64,000 bases of DNA from Paragordius varius (Eukaryota; Nematomorpha): contig OZ176051.1 of NCBI GenBank assembly GCA_964247055.1, positions 6,510,001 to 6,574,000 on the forward strand, given 5' to 3'. The position numbers and the translations under genes are program-made. The notes beneath the pieces are model-generated. The model was given only the letters and a program-made list of their open reading frames with translations. It was not told where the DNA came from and did no database searches. The number at the start of each line of letters is the position of its first letter. The first letter of the stretch is position 1. Of the stretch, positions 37,714-49,747 are shown piece after piece.

Positions 37714-39594
37714 ATATCATATAACTAACCAACCATCTTTTAAAACTTGCGCAAAATTTTTTTTTTATATAAATTTGTTTAATTGTATTATATTTATTGA
37801 CTTTTTTATTTAATGCCATGCCTTTTTTTAAACATAAAAATGATAATTATGTAACCAGCCATATTTAACATAGCTCTATCCTTAGTATGTATATGCGAAT
37901 CTGATATTTATGATACCAATGCATTTCAAGACCAAATATAATATATATATATATATATATCAAAATCATTACATAATAAATTAATTATTCGGTTGAAACA
38001 AAATGTTTATTACGAATTTTATTCTGGGCTAAAAGCATTGGAAAATACACAAGATATTATTTATAAATTGACTATACATAACCGTTTGCTACATGCTACC
38101 TAATTTGTAAAGGCAGATAGAGAATCAGTATTTATTATATTCTTTAAAACGATATTGTACTGATTTAAATATGCTAAAAAACAAAATTGAATAATGCATT
38201 TATATCCTTTCCACCATGCTTTAAAGAACAATAAATACGGTTCAATAGAATTTTTGCCAAAAAAATAAATTTTCAAGCAAAGGTACCTTTTACTCTTTTG
38301 ATGCCGAAATCTAGCATAGTGGTATTCATCAAAAAATTTTACGGGGCTTAATAATTTTGTCTTGCCCCAAAGGCAGTGGATCATATACGCATTCACACAT
38401 GCATACTTAATATAAGTACATTCGAAAATTAAAAAATAATAAGTCACTAAAAGCAATTTTAGGGCCATGGTTGTAATACGCAAAAATTAAATAACTTTTT
38501 GAAACGACTCCTAAGCTCCAAAACCCCATATATTCATTTTTTATCAAACAATATTTATATTGACGATGAAACCTTTTTAGGGAAGACTTACTGTCTGCAC
38601 GAAAAAACACAATTTGAGAAAATCATACTAAGCCAAAGGACTTTTTAAATATATTATAAATTAAAGCAACATAAGAACCAAAGTATGAACTACCATGTGA
38701 CTAAAAACTTTAGAAACAATTATTAAAAAATTTCTGTAAAAATGGATTGAAAATCCTAATTTTTGATGGAGTCGGTCATAAACCACATGAATGGATTTTA
38801 TGCTATTTTAATATAAATAGATATGGTTATGGATCATTGATCAAATTTTTAAATTATTTTTTTGGAAGGTCGCACCCATCACAATTTTTTAGTCCAACGA
38901 CGGGTATAAAAAGTTTTCCCAAGATAATGGTTTTTAATCCGATCCATAAAATAAACCTTTCCTTGCATAAAAGTTATTTGCGCGTTTTACTTATAACCAA
39001 TTTAAGTAGTTATTAATGGTGAATTATATAATAAATAGAGAAAATAATCATAAATTTAGCATTATAAAAATTTATATTTTTTATTTTTATCATTTGAGAC
39101 AATTGGTAAATGAATCAATCTAAGGAATAATGAAAAATACATACTGGCTTTTTTTGTAAAATGTGTTTTAATTTTTGGGTCAAAAATGTTGATTTGAAAA
39201 TTTTATTATAATTTTATTAACATTAGAATAAATTACTGATTTGGATTAATTATGACATCTCAGGTGTTTTAAAATAGAATTAAAATTATTTCATTTGAAA
39301 ATCAAAATTGGTGAATCCATGAGTTGTCAATAATATGATATTTTAGAATGGAAGAAAAGAAATTGTTTTAAGAAAGAAGAATTCAATTATTATTTTTTAA
39401 TGGTGAGAAATTTAAATATATTGATATAAAGCCACAAATTTTTTGTAAAACAATTTTGACAAATTTATACATTGTTGACTGTGAACGATAGTCAATAAAA
39501 ACGGGGACAATATATAAAAATTTATTTATATGCTACATAAAAATATACCAAATTTATACAACAAAAACCATATCACACATTACAAAAAATATTA
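37714..39594. other. Spacer between convergent genes with decayed transposon
   Basis: Between the Cys-rich gene (+) and PPP1R8 (-). It contains a TA microsatellite near 37940 and the decayed Merlin-like element at 38100-39020. The rest shows no gene. Confidence 0.6.
38100..39020 (-). mobile_element. Decayed Merlin (ISXO2-type) DNA transposon
   Basis: Minus-strand fragments follow the order of an ISXO2/Merlin transposase. First comes YARKGLFYGSD, near 38950, like the family's SIRKGSFF block. Then ADSKSSLKRFHRQYKYC with WSLGVV, near 38600-38500, like its ADES..KRKY...WVFGG block holding the first catalytic Asp. Then NAYMIHCLWGKTK and FFDEYHYARFRHQ, near 38390-38290, like its HTNTIE..WG..K and L.EFMWR.R blocks. 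In the third block the expected catalytic Glu reads His. Stops and frame changes separate the blocks, so it is a dead copy. No terminal repeats were found. The match is from memory of the family and is weak block by block. Confidence 0.45.
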
Positions 39595-42500
39595 TTAGAT
39601 TAGAGTATTGATGGGTAAATGTAGAGCGGTTGTTCCAGGTTTTTTACCTGGCCAAGCTTCTTTCGCATACTTTTTCTTTTTATGTCCAGCTCCCGCTCCT
39701 GATAATGGATGGGTTTCATCAGAAGACACTCCCATATAATTCACATTTTGTCCGCCACTAACATTATGATCCATCATAGCGAAAGAACTGTTTTCTTCCA
39801 AGGTCGTAGGCATAGTTTCTGCAAGTTTGCGTTTATGACTTAACAATAAAAAAAAGTTTTAAATGATATATATAAACAAAAAGCGTTTTTAAATTAAACT
39901 CCTACTAAAGAATAAAGGTATTCCTCGCGTTTTATACTACCTATATGGATCCGAACAATAAAATTGGTTTTAATTTTTCACTTTTTTTCCCATTTTAGTT
40001 TTTTAAACAAAAAATGTAAGAACAGACAATAGATTTTAAGGAAAGCTCATTAAACCATAAATAAGCTTAAATTGTAGGCAATTAAACTATCTGATACTTG
40101 AATAAAAGCTTACGTTTTTGTTTGTAGACCCATCACAGGCACATTTTTATCACGAGGTGTGGTTAAGTAAGATGTTAAAGCACCTTCATCAATATCAGGT
40201 GCTGGATTGGGTACTGGAATACGGGAAAGCATAATTGGTGCATTTTGATTAATGCTATTACTGGTAGGTGGCGGTTTATGTGATATTGAATTACGAGGAT
40301 ATAATGCGTTATTGGTGAGAGATAAAGAATGATCTATTTTTACAAAAGGAATAGAAAGATTAAAAGGTTGAATCTTATCAACTATCTATAAGAAAGAATT
40401 TGAAGACCCTCAAGTCGAAATACGTATAATTAAATTAAATAAAATTCAGGGTTTCATATATTAACTAATACAAAAATCAAATATATTAATAATCTACTAA
40501 AGGGTAAACTATATTCTTATAAATTATTAACTTAATATTTGTTCTCTAGTTTCCAATAAAACGCCAAATATTAATAGCTAACATGAAAAGTATTAAGATA
40601 CCATACATTCGCACATATCTATAGCATAAATGATTTATCATTTATATACATATAAAAAATACTAATTTCGATAAACGTTTAAAGTAAATAATTGCAAAAA
40701 AAAGATAAAACTCAATCCAGTGATGTCCTCATCATTATCATAGAGGTTTTGAGGTAAACCGTTTTTACCATTTGATTCTAAGGGATTGGTGGAACTTTGA
40801 TACATGACTGTTTTAGGGTGCAGAGCTGTAGATTGCTGTAATGCTAAAGGATTAGCGCTATGAGAAGATGCCTATGATTACAAAATAAAAAATATTTGAA
40901 CTTATATAAAACATATATCCTTTGGATATATAGACAATTTTTTTTTACTTTGGAACGTTAAATAATTATGTAGCATAAATTAAAAAGATTTTGAAATATG
41001 TGATTGAGAGTGTTACCCATTTACTTAACCCCCTTTTCGCACAAAACTATAGTTTATCCTTAAAAAATAACTATGGTTGACATTATGCTAAATTATTTGT
41101 TCCACCCGTGATTTTTATAATTTAAATTTTAAATTTAACACTAATACAAAATAAATCAATTAATTTGATTTAGCATTGTAAAATAGTAAGTTATATTATT
41201 GATAATAAGGGTTTATTAAGATATAACAGGGGAAAAATTAAATGTATATAGAAGGTTAATTTAATAAAATCATAATTAATAGTGCACATTTTGAATTCCT
41301 ATCAAAAATTTAAATAATTTATATAACAAATAAATGATTCATATAAACAATTTTTGTTTCATAAATATATTTCAAAATAAATACTTTGGGAAGAACGATA
41401 GTTTGTACCATATTTCTATATTTACCAATTGTAGGGTCAACATCCTCTGTAAAAATAATATAATTTTTTAAATGGATCACTTAATAATAATTTATTTTGT
41501 TAATTATTTGCATAGAACATTTATTTAATCCTTACTAAACCCAAGCGAATGTTAAAGTTACACATAGATATAAATTGAATTCAATTTTGTCCGTACTTTA
41601 AAAAAATTCTTTAAATAAAACAGTAAAATTAATAAAAAGTAACACAAAGAACGAAATTATAAAAAAAATGTTTTACAAAACAAAAAATCAAAATACCTGG
41701 ATTTATAACTTCCTCGCGGTCAGAAAACCGAACCAAGTGTTTAGGGACACCACCAACATTTACCGCGTCTTTAATAAAGTTCCCAGCCAAATTATTAGCA
41801 TGTTCAATGAGGGGATTAAGGACAGACATTGTATTAGCGTTATTATACAATTTTTGACTCAAAGAATTATTTTTGGTATCAAGGCCATCTTCGAGTCCAA
41901 GCGAAGTTATACGCCGATTATGTGCCGTATTAAATTCCGTTAAATTCTACCCATATAATATAATTATACAATATTATAAAACGAAACCGTAATTATTAAA
42001 ACCAAAAAAAACGGTCAAAAGCGATTTTATAAGGGAGGACCCTAAAATATGTTTTTTTGATATTATGTTTTGAACTTTAAAAACATCCTTTATTCTATCC
42101 TCTATGATGCGACAATTTGTTAAACCAAATCTACACTTATGCTACATCTTCCTAAAGTTTGATTAATAAATTAAATGACGGAAAAAAATAGGACACAAAA
42201 TGGATGTTTTTTTTGACATATGTGTAAATTTAATAATTATGCCGAGATCCGTATATATAACCAAAAAACAAAGAAACAGCCATGACAATTTTTTCGTATT
42301 GTGAGAAGATCTAAGCCATAGGGTTTTAAGCCGTTTTTAAAAAAAAACCGAAGGGAAAAAACGGTTTTGGTTTCAAACCATGATCAAGTTGATTTGAATA
42401 TTGCAAGTAACTATAATTTACTTCTAATTCAGTTTCGTCTTCGGGCAAGTTTACAAGTCGAGATCCTGACAAATTTTTGTAATCCTCTTCGAAACCTAAA

Positions 42501-43104
42501 TCATGATAAGCCGATTTTTGCGGACGTTCACGCAATATGTAAACACGTGTAGATGCACCAAATCGTATCGTACTGTTTATTGGGATTTGTAAAGGTTTTT
42601 GAGGTTCCAACCGTAAACCACCGACATACGTACCATGTACTAAAGAAATATTTTTCGATCAAAATTGATTTGAAAAATATTAAAAAAAATATACATGCTT
42701 TTAAACTGTTAGATAAGTAACGGTAATTTATTGCAAATCGAAAACACGTCTGATTTAAATCATAATAATATTAAATAATTCCTAAATTAAAAGTTTATCA
42801 AATGCAAAATTTGTTTCTATAAAAAATTATAATACCTGTGCCTAGATCAATCAAAAATGCTTTCTGTAAGTGATGATGCCATATAAATGCGGCATGTACC
42901 CTTGAACATGAAGCATGATCTATTGATATATCACAAATTTTGGTATTTCTTCCAAATAAATAATACGACTTTTCATCAATCATATATTTTTGAATCATTT
43001 TATCATTTTTATTTACATCTAAATGCAACCCGGACGGTGGTTTGCCAGCCCTAAAAGTAGTATAAATAAAATTACCAGCTAGGTGGTTTGAATGGTTCTT
43101 CCAT
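39595..43104 (-). CDS. PPP1R8: Nuclear inhibitor of protein phosphatase 1 (NIPP1)
   Basis: Eight exons: 43104-43076, 43050-42836, 42639-42422, 41946-41697, 41446-41385, 40871-40712, 40381-40114, 39838-39595; 481 residues (human 351). The ATG directly follows an in-frame TAA. The conserved opening SWAGKPPSGLHLDV leads into an FHA domain (about 35-120) with YLFGRN, SCSRVHAA, HGTYVGGLRLEP and FGASTRVYILRE. Then come NLTEFNTAHNRRI, REEVINPEDVDPTIG, RNMVQT and the C-terminal KKKKYAKEAWPGKK, all NIPP1 hallmarks. Known role: nuclear PP1 regulator that binds phosphorylated splicing factors through the FHA domain. The PP1-docking RVxF motif of the family reads LVRF at 225-228 (preceded by KH), so docking may be weakened. 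Intron 1 is 25 nt. It is divergent from NDUFS6. Confidence 0.95.
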
Positions 43105-43165
43105 TTATCACTTGAAAAGCATTATTAGATTTGACATGCTGGTAGCCATGTGTTTTTGTTAAAAA
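43105..43165. promoter_or_regulatory. Bidirectional promoter interval PPP1R8 / NDUFS6
   Basis: Just 61 bp separate the start codons of PPP1R8 (43104, minus) and NDUFS6 (43166, plus). Both 5' leaders and the core promoter must fit here or overlap coding sequence. No TATA box is evident. This is inferred from spacing. Confidence 0.6.
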
Positions 43166-44807
43166 ATGAAAGTTTTGAAAGAAATTTATAAATTCAATAA
43201 TTTTCGTTTTTTCTCAAAAAACTTACAACCATCAACAATTAATGCTACCGAAATTCAAATAGTCAAAAAAAATCTCGATAAACCCGAAGACGTTGTAACA
43301 CATACCGGTCAAGTTTTACAAATTTTGATTTTAGAAATGGGATAAAGATGATTACAGAATGGTTCGATACGAAATTAATGGACCCAAACAAGTAAGCATA
43401 ACAATAGTTTATGGCTTTTTTACTAGTTTTTATTGATATACAAGCATACTATTTAATAAATTTGTTGATATTTAATAAATCTTAACAATGCCATTTCCAT
43501 AGTTTTGAAAAAATGTTGATCAAAATTTTTTTGATTTATGCTCTAATTTAATTAACTCATATATTAGACCACAAATCGCTGTTAATTTTTAATTATTGTT
43601 ATAACCATATTTTACACTTCATTTTTTGAAGCGTTCAGGCTTTACTTGACATGATATATAAAGCTAGTATGTGTAAGTTAGTATAACATATCCTATGTAA
43701 GACTAATGTTTAATGTTATATTTTTAGTATAATTAATAATATTATTTGGTCTAACGGAAAGATTCTTTTAATGCATATTTATAATCTTGCATCAAACTCT
43801 TTATGATTATTACACTTGTGCTCAAACACCGGACCACAGGTCATATGCGGCCCTAAAATACTCTTTTATTGTGCTGAAATAATTGTTGTCATTTTATATT
43901 ATGGTTATTTTGAGATGTAAAATATTTATCGGCATTAGATAGTGCGCGGCCCTTGAGATAGGAAATATTTTAACGGCCTAAAATTTTTGTTTTATCTATC
44001 CAATAATAAAATGTTTTACAGAAATTTTCTGAATGATAAATTTTTACACTTAAATCACCCAATGGATGAGTTATCGCTTATTTTAGGTAGTCAAGAATTG
44101 GGCCTATGATTTGATTAATGCAGTGCCACCGAAACCCGTTGAAAAGCGAATAGTTTGGTGTGAAGGAGGAGGTGGACCCTTGGGTCACCCCAAGATTTTT
44201 ATAAATTTGGTAAGGCGAGTTATTTTTAGGGTAAATCAATTTTTGTATTAACATATCGATATTCAACCTGAATTCAACATCAAATAAGAACACAAATTTT
44301 TTAATATGTATTTACGGAATAATCTATTATTTAAGACCCTTTTTTATTTAACTCATGTTTGCTTTCATCCAAAAACAATACTTTATATTGCCAATAATAT
44401 CAAATTTAAAAACCATTATAAATTTAATTTACGTGTTGTTTTAGAATGAAAATGTTTCATCAAGGTTTTATAAACTTTATACAATTTAAAATACAGTATG
44501 TTTAAATTGTTTATTAAATAGTGCCAGATATCCATAAAAAAGAGTATTACTATTGGCTAAAAGTAATAATATTCAATAGAATAACTAAAGGCAATTTGGC
44601 CTTTGCTTTAAAAGTTATCTAGCAATATTTGATTAAAAACTATCAATGTATATATTACATATCGAAAAACAATTTTTCCCTATGTAATATATATTTAAAC
44701 CTATTTTTTAAATATCTTTATAGGATAAAGATGAAAACGGTGTTTGTGGTTATTGTGGATTGCGATTTTATAATACAAAGCATTTGGACAGCCATCACAA
44801 TCATTGA
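43166..44807 (+). CDS. NDUFS6: Mitochondrial complex I 13-kDa subunit
   Basis: Four exons: 43166-43312, 43335-43391, 44087-44209, 44724-44807 (TGA); 136 residues. The N-terminus MKVLKEIYKFNNFRFFSKNL is basic and hydrophobic, fitting a mitochondrial presequence. The conserved body reads VVTHTGQ, NWAYDLI, WCEGGGGPLGHPKIFINL and GVCGYCGLRF. The zinc ligands expected for the family are Cys93, His102, Cys117 and Cys120. Known role: accessory subunit of NADH:ubiquinone oxidoreductase, needed for late assembly. The C-terminus is His-rich (HLDSHHNH), as in homologues. Intron 1 (43313-43334) is only 22 nt and intron 2 carries a hAT-like fragment. It converges on NCKAP1, whose stop is 186 bp away. Confidence 0.95.
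43828..43985. mobile_element. hAT-like MITE fragment
   Basis: NDUFS6 intron 2. GC-rich ATGCGGCCC near the left and GTGCGCGGCCC near the right stand out from AT-rich surroundings and resemble the subterminal motifs of the hAT-like copies. The ends and target duplication are not clear. Confidence 0.4.
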
Positions 44808-44993
44808 AATGTTAACATACAGAAAATATTTATTTTCTTTTTATAAATATATATATTGATATAAATGATTTTTGCTAATAAAGGCTAAATAATAAATATA
44901 ATACAAGCAAAATATAAATGCAAATATTAATGGCGTTACATTATTCATTGGTAAGCTTTGTGTGGGTTTTCCTGTAAAAGCTAAAATTTGTTT

Positions 44994-47900
44994 TTAACAA
45001 CATCCACGATAGTTTTTATTCAAATTTCTATAAGCATTTCGTATAAGGACATATGGAAAACATGCATCTAATAAATCTTGCGTTAAATCTGGACACTGAT
45101 CCACAAACTAAAATATGATAATATGTCATATATAATAAAACGTTAAGAAATAAATTATTATATCACATTTATATCGAGTTCAAAATTACAAAATAATTTC
45201 GGTTTTTTTTTAAAAAAAACTTACCTTTTCCAGTAATATAGCTAATGAATCACGATATAAATTGACGTTCTCTTTTTCTGTTTCTTGAAATGTTCGTAAC
45301 AAGCAATATGATGTTAACTAAACCAAATGTAATTTAATTATAATTTGTAAATAATTATCACAATTACATCAATCGAAATAGCGTCTAAAAGTGTATTATT
45401 AAAAACATTAAATTTTAATTGAATGAATAAAATATTTAATTTTAATTAAATGATCTGTTTATGTGATACCGCTAAAAATTCTTTCATCCTTTCTTTCAAA
45501 TCGCCCTTCCCGTGTAAATGAAACAATGTGGCAAACAAAACGTTAAGTCCTTTAGCAATGTTGTGACTGTTATTTGGCATACCTATGCAGAATAAGATTG
45601 TTTTTTAATAATATATTAAGAAAAAACAGGTAAAATTTTTTTTATGATTAAACAGTCATTTTTAGAATGTTAGTAGGGAAAAGAATTTTAAGTATGTGTA
45701 TGTTAGTATCAACTTATTCTTTTTTGATGCAATTTAAACGAAAAGAAATTAAAAAGAATATTCACACATTTTTTTCCCTTTTAGCAATTACAAACATTCA
45801 TTACCAATATTATGGCTGTTTACTATATAATTAAACCTATAAAAATATAGAGGAACAAAATAGATAAGGCAAATATTTTTTCATTGATAATAAGTTTAAT
45901 ATGTAGAAACGGTGTTTAGAGCAGGAGTCAACATGGGGCCCTCCCTACAGTCGACTAGAGATATTAAAATATAATGCTATTAACAATTCCACATAAAATC
46001 GATATTAAGCAAATTTTCTTAATTTCCAAATTTTAGCAATTAATTAGCAACAACAATTATAAAAATTAGTAGATATATTGTGTCTGTTAAAGTATATATG
46101 TTTGTAATCCAAAATATATTAGTGCCCATATATTTGTCATAGCGACCCTGGATTAGATAGATAAAATACCATCAATAAAAGGATTATATATGTTTCCTGT
46201 CATGATAGATTGGGAGGAATGGCCTTTTTTACTGCCGTGTAGTCCAGAGGTGGAAACATTTTCAGTAATAGAATGACCGCTAACCCCACCCCCTAATATA
46301 TTATCGAGTTGAGGGCTCAACATTAATTTGGGTATAGACATGGCTATCAATATCATAAGGAGACACGTGTTCTCATACTCTTCGTCTGATTTGTAATCTA
46401 TAAGGAGATAAAATATTTGACGAGTTTTTATTACATAAATCGGGGTATTATTTACACACAAAACCAAAATGTTTTCACAAATAATAGTACCTAAATTTTG
46501 CTTAAAAGCTAAGAGTAAGTATGGATTGGTAATATCTTGCATTCCTGCCGCACTTGCCATTTCATTGATAATCTATATCAAAGTTTTTTATATGAACAGA
46601 TATATCAAATATAAAATTAATAACTAATTTAGCCAAGTAATGACTCACATTTAAATCTGAATTTGCGTTTATAATGTTTTGGAAATCGCTTATGGAAGCT
46701 AATAGGAAGGGAACTCTATCCTGTAAAACCTAATAATAAAGTCAAAAAATATAATTAAATAAGATGTTTTATTATAATGGGAAATTTCATATGAAAATAT
46801 TTATAAATTAAAACATATATAAATATATAAATACGTTATTCATTGATTTGAGACACATGGAATTGAAAGTTATTAAATTTCCAATCAATACGATCCGTTG
46901 TAACAAGGTTTCGTAATCTGTTTTTTTTGTTTCATATATTATGTTAGAAAAATATTTTACAAGGCAAAAAATTTAAATAATACTAACCAAATTTTTTGAA
47001 GAATTCTTTCATTTTATGGCGATCATCGAAATTGGTCCGAAGCAAATTCAAATTATCCCGATTGGCTAACACTAATTTCTGTATATTAAAATTTTATGAA
47101 TTATATTGAGCTATATATATAATACAACTAAATAAAATGATAAACGTAATTAATCAGTTGTATCCGTTCATTCATGTAAAACATTTTAAAATTCAAAACT
47201 AAAATTTATATCTTAACTTAAAATATTATTATTTCCGAATTTTTTTAACTCAGATATAAATATTTTCAAAATTTTTGATTGGATTTATTTCCAAAAAAAA
47301 TTATAAATAGTGCATTTATAACTGGTTGCATAATATACCATTTACAATTCAAATTCACCCTTAAACAATTCTAATTCACCATCGAACAATTCTTCACCCT
47401 AAGAATAAATGTGTTTTCGGGCTAATACAACTCATCATTAATATAAAATTTATCTTAATGGCATAGTTCATTATTTTTTCAATATTATTTTGATTTTAAA
47501 CAGAATTTTATTTTTAAAAATATAAATTTTAATTCTTAAAAAACATAATTTATTTAAGGGTGAATTTGAATTGTTCAAGGGTGAATTTGAATTGTTCGAT
47601 GGTGAATTTGAACTAATGATATATATTAAATAAAAACCCGAATTTCCAACGTTTGATTAGCAGTGTGTCGCATAAGTTGTTCACTTAAATGCTTTATTCC
47701 ATATGGCGTTAACAATTCAGCCAATGCTTTCAATTCTAATGATGGTGTGGAAAAAATAAAATTCAATACGCTAAAAAGTTATTAATTTATTTGAAAAAAT
47801 GTATATATTTTGTTTGAAAAAAACTTTAAATTAGGGGTAATAACCTAATACTAAATGACGCAATAAAATAAAATATTAAGCTAACTTTACATATAATAAA

Positions 47901-49396
47901 ACATTTTTTTACAAAAAACCCAATAAAATTTCATAGTGTTAAATGTCAAAGCACAAATAATAAAGTAAAAATTACGGAATTAAACCAATTTGATACAATA
48001 TTTATATCACATCATAAAATACATTAAATTTTCAAACTTATTATTGTGCTGACTACATAAAAAGTTGATCAAATTTTTAATTTTTCAGATTCAAAATGAC
48101 TTTAAATTCTGTAATATTTCTAGCTTATTGACTGATTATTACGCTTTTCACAGTTGTATTTATTTATGTTAGACTAAAAATTTATTTTGATATTTTTTGC
48201 AAAACAATTAGAATTTCAAAAAAGAACAAAATTTTTATCTTAATATAATATCATATTTTCCCCAAAAATTTGATTTATAACCACTTCTTTATTATTTCAA
48301 TGTTGTGAACTAAAATCAATAACTATTTATACTAATAATAAGGTTTGCTATTAAAAAATTTTTAAAGGCCAATATTACCTAATAATTATCATTTATATTT
48401 TAAACGGTCACAAAAGAACTTAATCTCATAATAACATTTTTTCAAAAGGTTATACTGTATTTATTTAAAACTATTTTACATCCATGAAATACAATATGCA
48501 TACCCCAATAATCTACATATTCATTCAAAGAATATTTAATTTTATTATGGGTTTTATGTCCGTTTGTGCGAGTTTCTTTATTGTTGTTATAATGTGTTAA
48601 TTCTCCAGTTCTATGTTTAATCCCTCCACCTGAAATGTTTGTAGAGGTACAATGCAAAGTGCAAAATTGAAATTCCGATAAAATAATGGGTGAAAGCATC
48701 ATTTTCTTCAGTAAAATCTCCAAATACCTAAATGTGTAACAGTTATAGAAAGAATATTACAAAATTATAAGTGTAACCGTAAATTTTGTTAATAAAAAAT
48801 TCTTAAAACGCTTTTAAAAATCGTTTTTAGCAAAGAAATTACGGTTTCAGAAAACTTAAAAATAATAATATTTTTGTCAATTTCTGTTTTAAAATACAAT
48901 AATTTTAATATTATTGTATGGTTAGAATAATTATAAGTAATAAATGAAAAAAAATAATTTTTATAACAGTGCGATTTGAATCGTAAAATAATTACAGTCA
49001 AAAAATTTTTCTTTTTATTCAAAATGAATTATTATTTTTAATGTAATGTAAAAAACGTTTTACCATAAAGTATAAATGGAGGTTATAGTTTTTTCCCCAT
49101 GATTATCAAGTGGTTGAGATTGCTGCAATAATACATTTTTCACGATACGTGAAACATCTAAATTCACTATTTTCACAAATTAAAATTTTGGTTAATTTTA
49201 CATAAATACAAAAAATATTCTATTATTTTAATATTATAAAGAATAAATTATTAAAACTATAGGGATAAAACATAAAATGTAAAAAATATATATTTTTAAC
49301 AAATAAAACCTTATTTTCAAAATCAAGATTTTATAGAAAAAACCACAAATAAGTTGTGAAATAAGAAATAAGGATTTAAATTGGTAAAACGCCACG

Positions 49397-49436
<40 letters not shown>

Positions 49437-49711
49437 CGATTAAAAACATGAAATTAAATATTAATCTTTTACTTTATGTTTAAATTTTATCTTTATAATT
49501 TTAATTAATGCGGTAATAAAATTTTTTCTTACCGAAATTTTCGATAGCATGGTACATAAGCGAAATGCAAGTTTTAACACGCATAAGTACTTCACTAGGC
49601 CTTGCCACTGTTCCATTTTCTTTAATTAAAAATTTTTTAGAAATATATATAAATTAAAATAATTAAATTTGTGAAAAAATTATATAAAAAACCAATATGA
49701 ATTATATATAT

Positions 49712-49747
<36 letters not shown>

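Noticed and set aside
48442-48503. Extension of the NCKAP1 exon past 48504 along its open frame
   Set aside because: The frame stays open to 48442, but only the donor at 48503 together with the acceptor before 47735 keeps phase and restores the family alignment (EYVDYW joined to ELKALAELL).
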